Assembly: GCA_028023455.1 (NCBI GenBank)
Contig: JAQFVV010012530.1
Span: forward strand, 1,054,001 to 1,118,000
DNA: 64,000 nt
Reading direction: 5' to 3'
Origin: Epiperipatus broadwayi
Lineage: Eukaryota; Onychophora; Udeonychophora; Euonychophora; Peripatidae
Below the pieces are notes generated by a model. It was given only the letters and a program-made list of their open reading frames with translations, was not told the DNA's origin and made no database searches. Within the stretch, counting starts at the first letter, position 1. Each line of letters starts with the position of its first letter. Position numbers and translations under genes: made by a program. This document shows positions 30,201 through 42,200 of this stretch, piece by piece.

Positions 30201-33200
30201 CATCACTGAAACACACTGTATCTGTATTACAAATCACTTTCCATTGAAAAATTATATACTTTGAACACCTATTGATATAAACAAATTTCTTTGATTAAAT
30301 TCTCTAGTCTTATCAACACTTTTTTTATCCCACTTGAAAAAGACTACAAAGATTTCAGCCCAAACATTTTTTTACCTAGCAAGTTTGACACAGTTAGTTT
30401 GTCAACAAGCAACTATGCTCCTCATGTGTGAATTAATAATAAAACTTTTCAAGGGATTCCTTTTGAAAATGCTAATAACATTTTTATATTAAATAAAACT
30501 TTTCAATGTAAAAAGTCTTATTCTAAAGCTGGGCTAAATAATTATTGAAATATTGTGTAACAGAGATTCTACTTCTACGATGTCCAATTTTTAAATTATA
30601 TGACAAAAAAAAATTATTTTTTTTCATTGTTAACTACACCATTTCAATAATTATTTATCCCAGATTTAGAATAAAGCTTTTTACATTGAAAAGTTTTATT
30701 TAGTATAAAAATGTTATTAGTATGTTCAAAAGAGAATTCTTTGAAAATGTTTACTACTAATATTTGCATTGCTGGACTATGAGGAGCATTAAAGCTTGTT
30801 GGTAAACTGACTTTGTCTGTTCAACTTGTTAGGAAAAAAAATTTGGTCTAAAATTTTTGTATACCTTCTTCAAGTGGGGGGAAAAAACGTGTTGATAAGA
30901 AGAGAGAATTTATTGAAGAAATCTGTTTATAACAATAGGTTCAAAGTATATAATTTTTCAATGAAAAATAATTTATAATACACAGTGTGTCTCAGTAATG
31001 CTGTATTGTAACCTGAACAGTGTCACATGACGATAATCAAAGAAAATTGGCTCGGCAGGTATATTTGCTTATCATTTGAGATTAATCTATCCTGTTATTT
31101 AAAAAAAACAGCAGAAAAAAATTTTTTCGTTGAAAATAAAGGCTTCAAAATAGATGAAGTAGTTAATTTTGCTAGTAGTGAAAAGAAATTAATGTAAAAA
31201 GGCTGACTAAACATAGACTTATTTGTGAGTTTTATAACTGCTTCCATAAGATTCTATGATAGTTAAATGATCGATCTAGTACAATGGTTCCCAACCATTT
31301 TTAGCCATGCCCCATCTAAAAAATCCTAACCTCCCCCTTCCCATGACTTATAACTCTTATTCACAAAGTAAACACCTATTCATGTGGAGAAAGCTTGAAA
31401 GATTATTAACAAAAAGACAATTGTAGTATAATGGAGTTTCAGGCAACTTAACCTGCTCCAAGTAACAATAGAAAGGTAAAAAATAAAGGATATCTAAACA
31501 GAAAAGACACTGAGAAAAATGTGGCATGGAAAGAGGAAAATTTAAAACATTCTTAATTTAATTTATGAATAACAACATATAAGAACAATTACAGGGCTTT
31601 CAAATTCACTTCTCAAAGGGGGGGGGGGCATGTGTTTATGATGGGAACCACTGCTCTAGTATAAAACTATTTTAAAAAGATTTTGCTGTCTTATGAGATA
31701 TTAATAAAATTAACCATATAAATCATAGATCTCTTAAATTAATTATAATTAATATAAGAGAGCTATGATTATGATTAACTTCACCGAAAGTGTACTTTTA
31801 GGTTGTAAAGAAGAAAGAAACCCCCTCGATACACAGGCGAATAAACGTTTGCAAATTTGAATTACAAATACAAATGAAGGGGGGAAATCAATATTTATTA
31901 ATAATAATATAAATCTATAAAATACTGTCTATGTTTATTTTGATAGAGATATAAAATCTTTTATATATCAGTAATCACACAATAAATCAAAACAATTTAT
32001 TTTTATTGTTTAACCTCTCCCCTTTTTATTTTCCTATTTAAAATATAAGTCAGACTTCTTCCTTCTTTCCATTTAGTAATTCAATGTACATTTTTAAAAA
32101 ATCTAAAAACTTTTTTCCTACTTCAGTATTTTTTCCCACTGAAATGGTTTAATTACAACTTGATCAAGAATTAAGTAAAACTATCAAACTAAGATAAAAA
32201 AAAGTAAAACCACAATTAGGTTACTAATTTAGATACTTTATGAAACTTGTTTTTTTTCTTTAATTTTATTTTTAAATGTAAGTAGTACTCAGTTATTTAT
32301 TAATAGGTCTTTATACATATTATTCATATATGCTACATTAGTAATCTCTCTCAATATGTACATATATGTTAAAAATGCATATTATATGATTTATTAATTT
32401 AAATAACCATGACAAAATATTGCTAATACAAGAGGACTACTATGTAGCTATTAAAAATACAATAATGTGCTTAAAAATAAATCAATAAATTTAATAAAAT
32501 ATAGGAAGAAAAAACATATATTTTTATTGGCAATATTTGGATAGCTAATAAGACAGTTTTAAAAGAAGGTGAGTAATCGTCCACAAAAAACAAAAGTCAG
32601 AAACACTTAAAAGAGGAAAATAAAATTATGAAAGTACTTTTAATTTAATAATATTGAAAAGAATGAAGTCACAACTATATAAAGAGCAAAAGTATTTTAG
32701 AGAAATTTTCAGGATATTTATATAAAAAGTGGGATGACCAAATACAAAAATTTTTTAAAAATCAGGAACTAGAATAAAAAAAAAAAAATTATTGCATAGA
32801 ACAGGTAAATAAATTAAATAAATATTTATAAAATTAAAAAAAAAAACTGTAATTGGAAAATTTTTAACAATAGAAAAAAAAAACTTGCTTCAAACCAGAT
32901 GAACAAAATATTTTTTAAAGATCACAACTATCACTCTTACAATTTAAATACACATTTGCAGACATTAAAAAAAAACATAAATGCATGGATGAAAGGATTG
33001 AATAGTTAATTAAAAACAGAAATGATCATATGTATATATTTGAACTTTAATGAAAAAGATAAAATCTAGAATCTAAGTTTATGTAATTTCTAATCTAAGA
33101 ATAATGGGTACTAAATTATATATCTATTAAAGAATTATTGCTGCCCCCAAAAATAATTACTTTAAATGTGACCCTTACAGAGTGATCAAGATACTTAAAA

Positions 33201-36200
33201 ATATAAAAATATAACATGAAGATAAAAACTGTGAATAATGCAAGGAAAAAAATAGAAAACAAATAATAATATTCCTTGATTGTCTATGAGCAGAGAAAGT
33301 GAAATATATGATGAGGAAGACGAATATTAATTTTTTTAGATTTATGATCACAATATTCAAATTTAAAAAAAAAAATTAAATGCAACAAGTGTCAATAAAG
33401 ACAGTTGAGATAAAAACTGGGATGCATTAATTTGTTAATCCAACAATGAGATAACAATACGAACTAATAGGTGAGATGTCTCTCCCATTTATTAAAGTGG
33501 CATCTGTGAATTAGATGCATCACTCTCAACATTAACAATTTCAGTTTTAAAATAAACGATTAAATCAGTAACTGATATGTAAATCCACAATGTAAAAAAT
33601 AAAATTAGCTAAACTAACATATTTTTGTTGCTTACTACTATATTTTTGGTTGACAAAATGTAAGCTGTAATTATAAGCCTTATATAAAGAACTCAAACAA
33701 AGTTTAAACAAACCAACAAATCATCACTGATAATATACATTTCCACCTTTAAAATTATGCTAAAAATAAGTAGCCAATCAGTTCCTATAGGATAAATATT
33801 CTATGATTTATAACACCACTCATGATCTGTCAAACTCAAGCAGATCAGATATTAAAATGTGAAATAATCACAGTATAATGTAAAAAGTATTTATTCATCT
33901 AAGATACATTATCATAGCACAGACAATACAAATTACAAATTTATCAATGATGTGGTGCCTAATAATAATAGTAATAATAAAATATACAGAGAGAGAAAGA
34001 GAGATGCTTTATTTGCGGCTAAACACTTATTTTATCAAAAATAAACCATTCCAAAAGACTAAATTTATCAATTTTACAATTATTAATATTTTGACATATT
34101 AAAAAATAATAATAATAAATGTTTTGAATATAAAACCAGAGTTATTAAAAAAAAAATAATATATATAAAAAAATATTTTATAAAAGATGCTTTTATTTAT
34201 TGTGCACTAAAAAGCCAAAATAATTATTTTCTTTAACTACAATTGGAATTTGTATATTTAACTTAAAATAAAAGCCTAGGATGTCCAAAAATTAATTAAT
34301 TCAATTCCTACTTTTTATAATTAATTAATTTCTGAATACACCACACATTGATTTCAAATTAAATATAAAAACCCCAATTGTGTTTCAAGAAATTAATTGT
34401 TTTTAGCTTTTCAATGAACAGTAAATAGAAACTTTTTACTTTAAAATATTTTTTTATATATATTGTTAACTTTTTAATATTCCAATATTTTTACTACTAT
34501 TCCTATTTAAAACAGAGAATAAAAACAATGTTTCAGTCTAAAGGAAATTTGTCTGTATTAAAAATCGATTCCAATATTATTTTGTTTATGTAAGAAACTT
34601 TTTTTAAAAAAAAAAAAAAAAATTTTTATAATCAAGAGAAATTAAATTTGTTTTTACTTTTATTTTATTAATTGTTAGGACTAACCTTTTTTTTAAAAAA
34701 AAAAAAAAAACTTCCTTCTCTTGCATCACTAAAAATTTATTGAACTAATATCAATGTATTTGAAATTTGGTCTGCCAACATCACTATACTAAACAATCAA
34801 CTTGACAACTCTGAAATATTTCATTGTTATATTACATTGTCATCGATTTCTAAAATATGTAACAAATTTGAAGAAAATTCATTTGATAGAAATATTTTAA
34901 AAATAGATTATAAAATTTATTGTAAACCAACAAGCAGAGTTTCAAAGTTAAAAATAAAAGCGTTTAAAAAAATAATAAACTCAGAAAATCAAACTTACAA
35001 GAATTCTAATCACAGTGGAAAAAGAAAAGATATGAACACTTACTTTTAAAGATTTGAGGAGAGTCATAAACAACTGATGTGGTATAAGTTTGTGAAGCCA
35101 CGATGGATGCTTCCTAATTAGGTGCCCTAAAAAATTAAGAGTTTTTTCACGAGTTTCTACATTTTGGCTCTTCATATGTTCACTAAATCTGTCAAGCAAA
35201 TGCTGAAAATAAAATACAAAACTTTTATCACTAAAATAATAAACTTTTTATCTACTTAACTGCAAACAAAAATATATCTAATATACATTTTTTAGACAAT
35301 TTCTATTTTTAAAAAAATCTAATTATTGCAATTATTTACATTTCATTTATTACTAATTTTTTTCTTCCTTTATTCAAGGTTTCTTCCAAAAAATTTATTT
35401 TTTATAAGACATATATATTTATATACATATATATATAGAATATTAAATACTGCCTAACGCTATATTAGTAATGATAAATAAAATAAAAAATCATATTATA
35501 TTAAAATATCAGCTAAAAAAAACAAAATGTATACTAAAATTCTCTCATGATCATGGTTTCATCTATTAACAAATAGACCTTCTTAAATTAATTCAACTAG
35601 ATACAAGCAACATATATGTACAAAATAGAAAGCCATCCCAAAATCACTTCTAAAACCATTAATCTTTAAAATATCAAAGAATGTTTCAATGATGATATCA
35701 AAGAATATTTTCATAACATTGATGGCCTTAGATTCAAGAAGATTTATCAGCAGGTGTTTTTTTGAGTCTTTTTCTAAATTAATTTCTTTCATAAAAAATA
35801 ATTCTGCTGCTGTGTCCGCACATATGACTGGGTAGCCAGCAAATGAATATAAACATAAAAAAAACACAATATTTTAAGTAATCACAATAGCGAATAGTCT
35901 GCAACAACCCTAACTCAACAGTTCACTAATGTTCAATTCCAAGGACATACTTTCAGGCTGGCTGCTACAAAAATAATTCAGAATGGGCTCGATTTATGCA
36001 CACTTTGGCCCAGGCCCAGTTTAGCTGCACATGAACCCATCGTAGTATAGAACTGCGACCAACTTTAATCTCCTTTCTGCTTCCATCTCTGCAACAGTCC
36101 ACCTGTAACTCCATTTAAAAACTGCTGGAAACTGAACTCTCCATTTTTCCAGTTCTTACTTATGGATCTGAGACTTGGACCCTTAATAGAAGAACAATAC

Positions 36201-39200
36201 AGAGACTTCAGACCACTCAAAGAAGTATGGAGAGATGCATGTTAGGAGTAACAAGAAGAGATCAAAAATGCAATGTATGGGTAAGAAAACAAACAGGTGT
36301 TACTGACCTCATTGAAAAAATTAAAAGATTGAAGTGGAGTTGGGCTGGACATATTGCTAAAAGAGATGATAATAGATGGACAATTGAAATTTTAAACTGA
36401 ATTCCAAGAGATTGTAAAAGACCCAGAAAGAAACCACATGTGAGATGGATGGATGAAATAAGAAAGTGTGCAGAGGTGATGTGGAGAAGAGAAGCTAAAG
36501 ATTGGAGAAGATGGATTAAACTTGGAGAGACCTTCATCCTGCAGTGGATTGATAATGGTTGATGATAATGATGATGATTACAAATATATAATCTATCAAT
36601 GGAGAGACATTACATAGTAAAAAAATTGAAAAAGTTTGTTATACTTTGATTTCTTACAACTACAAATGTAAACTGCAATATTTTGATTTCTATATTAGAT
36701 CTACAGTGGCATTTAAAAGAGGATCCTCCTATTGGATACATCAATCTTCAGTTTATTTTGACTCCTAGATTGAGGCAGTTGTTCTAGGTCAAGTGCTTTC
36801 TAATTAAGTTGATTTAAATGAATTACTACACATATTCAAGATTTCCATATACATAAAACCTTTGGAATAAACTCTACAATATTCAAAATAGCAATATATA
36901 ATAATAAATAAAAGCTATAGGCAACTTACAGCAGGTCTGCCATCCTGAATAGCATTTACAATTAATACATATTGTGACCTTTTATTCAGGTCCCTGTATT
37001 AAATAATCCAAAATTTTAAATCATGAAAATATATTTGGCATTAAAATCCTAACAAGTGGCTTTTAATAAAGACTGTTCTGGATGCACTAGGAAATCTGCT
37101 TGAGTGGAGATGAGATTTCAAACCCAGTGTAGGCTTTAATTAGGGATAAAATAACAATTTAAAAGTATTGTTATTAATTGGGAGATAAATATATTGCTAT
37201 TTTGTTAATGTTGAATAGCAATTGAAATAAATAAATTAAATTTGTAAAATGAATCATTGTAGTTGATTCTTAAGCATATATTTTTGTAGTGAATTGAAAA
37301 TAGTCTTGCCTAGTATGGGTAGTTATTAAAAATAAAGGTAGAGGGGGTAATATTAATATATTCACACTAAGGTTATTGGTCCATTTGTTACCACAATGCT
37401 TTGTAATACAAGCTATATATGATATAACAAAGTTGTAGGAGGGGTAATTAGAAAAAAAATAATTAGAATCAACAGACTTCAACTCTAATCTTATAAAATA
37501 AGGAAGAAAAAGCTGAAAAATCTGAAAAATTTGGAATCTATTTGAAGGGGATTATAAAATATTGTTTCTTTAAAATGAATGAATAGAAATCTTAAAGCCT
37601 TGCTATTGTTTCAACACTGTTTTCCGTCGATTGATGGTTCCTGAAAGTCATACTGCAAAAGAAGAAGTGGGAACGATGTGGATCATAATTTACTTCAATA
37701 AACATTACTTCAAACTCAGAACAATTCAAGAAAAAGTAAGCTTTTGCTTTTATTTTGTTCATATTTTTAAATTCTCAGATCTAAAAATGATGCACAAATT
37801 ATTTACATTTAAAGAAAAAGCTGACGAAAAATGTTTGTTTTCGTGCACTTATTATCCAGCAGAAGAATACTTTGCTTGTAAATTACAATTTCAATAAAAT
37901 AATTCGAAATAATTTTGAAAAAAAATGTCAAATGATAAAATAAACAAATCAAAAAAGTCATTTTTGAATCATCTAACTTTTAATAAAGTTAAAAGATAAT
38001 TGCGTGATTTTATTCTCTATTCTTTCTTAAGAAATAAAACTCATCTGCAAATTTTTCTTTAGCGCGAATTTGCTTAATGATAAAAATGTAAAGTTACAGA
38101 GTAATTAAAAATGCCAAGGATATCGTATTTATAATTGGATAAATTCTTCTTAATATTGCTAATCACATAATACTTTGCTAATAAAAATAGAATAAAATAA
38201 ATATTTACTTTTAAAGTTTTGTTAGAAAATATACGTCATAATAATATTTTAAAATATTTTAAATACTCAGATTACATAAAGTTGTTACAGATATTACCGC
38301 AGAGGAAAAAACACAAAATCAATAAATAATTTTAAAAAGTTGAATGTGTTAATTGTAATGAAACTCTAAAGTCATTTTTTTCAAGGAAATTATCCAGATT
38401 AAAATGTGGATAAACCGATTTTAATTATGCTACACTTGAAAACATTTGAATAGTGCCTTATTATGTTAGCATTGAACAGGATAATAAAAATATATATGTG
38501 TTATTTGGGAATGTTTACTCATCATAATATCAGTTCTTATCATTTTAGCTCACAAGGATGAAATAAACTTTAATTAATAGGATAAAATCTAATGGGAGAA
38601 AATGTTCGTTTATTTTTTTTTTTATTGCTATGTTAGTTTATAATACTTACTTCATGTGTCATTTGGGAATTTTTTTATATATATATATTTATTGTAGTAT
38701 AAAATATATTTAGTAAAAGAGATGTAAAGATGTATAAAGCTACATACATGTATTATTACACATATTTTTGCTATCTTCCCAATTAAAGGAAAACATAATA
38801 TTAAATGTCATTTATCTAGAGAGAGAGGGAGAGATATTTACCTCTCGCATTTTAAAACAGATTTTAGTGTATTTTATTAAAGGTGAACAAACAGACATTT
38901 TGTCAAAGATATACTATAATGACCCAATTGTTTTCCTTATATAAAAAAAAATTAATCTAAGCCTTTTTCATTTCTTAATTTTGTATAGGAATGAACATAT
39001 CCACTTTGAATATAAATGCAGATTGATCTTCATTGTTTACATGCGTAGTGCTTGCTATAACAAAAGCATAATTGTTAGGTTAAAATAATTAATGATCATT
39101 TGACATATATTTTGGTTTGTCTATTAATACATTAATAGTTTCTGCATTGTGAAATGGAATATTTATGTTTCCACTTTTATTGTTAGTGTTATTTTACCTT

Positions 39201-42200
39201 GGTATAATATTGAGAATGATTTGTGACAGCTTTTAGCTGATAAGTACGTGCCACATATAATGGTATCAAATAGAATAATATTAATATTAATATTGAGCAT
39301 GGGCTGATGGAGATTCATGCTGATTCCATGAGAGAATGGTATGGTCGAGGTTAAGTAATTATTAATGCATAGTTAGCATAATTAATCCCAAAAGAGGATA
39401 TCCATGGTCTGAATTCTATTTTTCCTGTGGTGAGGCAAGCCCATACATTATACCTATGGAGAGGTATTAGAATTAGCCATATTATTATACAATGATCATG
39501 TTGTTTTGTAGAGCCTTCCTTTATTGTTAGATCCCTCATGAGGTTATAGTTAGTTTTCTACCGTGTATGGTGAAGTTTCGTATTTCAAAATCATATAGCA
39601 AAAATAAGATATAGTTAGATTAAGGGACACTGGTCTATCTATAGTGTTTGCCTAATTGGAATAGTATTTTATGATGTAGGATATTTATCAGTTTATACAC
39701 AAATCAAACCAAAACCTACTAGTGATTATAGAACTTTTAGGTGAAAGAGCAAGAAACACATGTGGGCAGTGTGGATTTATCTTTATCAAGTAGTGATTCA
39801 CCAATGGATTGGTAAGATCAGTTAAATATTCAATAATTAGGTCGTGGACATAGGTAATGTTTTAGTGTCATATGTGCATTTGACTTATGATGTCCGTCCC
39901 CACATCAATATAATGAATCTTTTCATATTAAAATATAATAAATTATTAATTGTGCTGCATATGATAATTGCCCTTATCATATTCCGACAAATTAAATAGT
40001 TACAGTTCAATACACCAAATCATAACTTCAAGTTTTTAGATTTAAAAAGTTGTATATATCCCAAAGACCTAAGTACATTTTGTTTTTAATTTAAATGCTA
40101 ATTTAGCTTCAATAAAGTGTAAATCTTTTGCTCTAGAAGATAGAATAATTATAGAAACTTAGTCAATCATAATAGTGAAACTATGAATATCACTGTATTA
40201 GTTTGTCTTATTTACTATGTATATAAATAATGGGATACCAAGTATTTTACATCCCTGAGTTTAATTTGATGTATTGTTTTTATTTCAGACAATGTGTCAG
40301 AAATAAATTTGTAAATAAAGCTTGTTGTGTTTAAGAATTTATTTAGTTGCCTGTAGTCTTATTGCTAATCACCATACACATTATTGTTATTGCTATCGAC
40401 ATATCAGAGGATTATATATGAAAATCATCATCAACCAATATAGTAAAATTAACTATATGTTGGTATCATAATAATTTTGTTAGGCCTTATAATTTATGAG
40501 TACATCTAAGGCATCATCACGTAACAATCAAAATGGTATTAACCAAGAGTACATATTATTTTAAGTGATATACTAAAAGACAAACACTTAATATTGGGTT
40601 AATTGGTTTAGTTGAACCAGCAGAGCTATATCATTCACTGATCTTGATCACATGGTTTATAATTATTTGAGAAAAGGAATTTGGTAAGTTATTGTGTTTA
40701 GTTATTAAAAAGCTACTCCTATTTCTTAAATTTTAAAATTTATAATAGTTATTGAGTTTATAAAGTTTATGTGGAACTGCTAAATATAGTTGTTAATTTG
40801 AGTTTATATTAAGAGCCGTTTTGTGCATTATATTTGGGTAGTGTCAAAATCCCTCTCACTGACCCAAGTATATCTTGTATAACAATCTTTGAGTTGTTTG
40901 AACCCTGAGAAGAATTAGTTGTTAAGTTTCAAGGTAGAATTTGAATTTGTAGTAAATTTTATAGCTAGTTATTTATTATAGTTGTACTTGAATTAGATTA
41001 ATTTCACTGTTTTATGAAAGTCAACCAAACTTTCGGTATAAATTACTTCTTTTGTCATAAAAATGTATAGCTTGTTTTAACTTTATGATAAATATTCTGG
41101 TTGTGTCAAGCTTGGAATCCCTATTTTTATTTAACTTATTTTCATACCATTTAATACAATATTAGGTTATAGTTTAAGATTTCAGTCTCCATCATCAACA
41201 TTATTCTTCAATTTCATCTTGATCACTCTTTTATTTATTCTTTCTCGTTTGATATTAATTCATTCCCATAATTGATTAATCATACATTAACTTTTATTCT
41301 TTTAGCATCTTAACTATTCATTAACTCATATTCTATCACCCTCTTAATCATTCATTATTCTCATACATCTTTATTCTTTTCATTCTTAGACTCATTTCAT
41401 TCTACTATTTAATTATTACTTATTTTCATCATCCATTTAGTCATTTACATCATAATTTACTTATTACTTCATTTATAATTTTAATTTCATAATCATTCCA
41501 GAGATATAATTATTAGTTATTTAATGGTTTGCTGAATATCAAATTTAGCTCATCACATTTTGTTTGTGTGGATTTCAAAGCTGTTTTGACCAGAAGTTAT
41601 TATCTTTATTAATCACCTTGTGATCTTCTTTAGATCTATAGTTTCATGCTAGTTTGGTTCAATAAAGGAATCATTTCGTTAGTTTAACATCTTTGTTTCT
41701 TTATGCTTATATTCTTGATTATTCGGGTAGTGAAGGTTACAACGGGCAGATTTGGTGCCATGAAATGTGTGGCCAGATATATGATTCCAGCATTCAAAGA
41801 GAAGGACACAAAGACGGATTATAGTGCCAAACGTGAGTCTAGATTAGTTGATGATCCAAAGAGAAGGTCACAATATATATATTGTCCCAGTAAAAAGATG
41901 ATTGGCTCTTTTCCCGAAACTGCCTGTGGAACCATTTCTGAATCTATGTATGCATTATATAACAAAGTGACTTAGCTATTCACCACAAAAATGTTAATGT
42001 GATAGCACATCTGGATCAAAAGTTTTGGCATGAAATGTAAGAATATTTCATACTTAAATCCACAATGGAACAATATGTTCTAACATTAGATTTTGTTTTA
42101 AATTGGATAAACTGCCATGGAATTATTTGAAATGATTCAAACTGTATATAGAAGTGATACTATGAGATGCAAGAATATCTTTAAATAAGTTTCTAAAATT

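Larger units (their letters stand above)
29588..35043 (-). other. TSC1 intron (between exons 5 and 6), 5.5 kb
   Basis: Contains the mariner-type relic 29853-30190, the palindromic element 30196-31005 and the hAT MITE 31282-31653. 31800-35040 is very A/T-rich with T(n)A(n) junction runs near 34590 and 34690 and no recognisable element or exon. Confidence 0.88.

Noticed and set aside
34590-34715. T(n)A(n) junction runs as possible termini
   Set aside because: Similar T-run/A-run junctions recur across the window (550, 11605, 43110, 60010) as general AT homopolymer structure.
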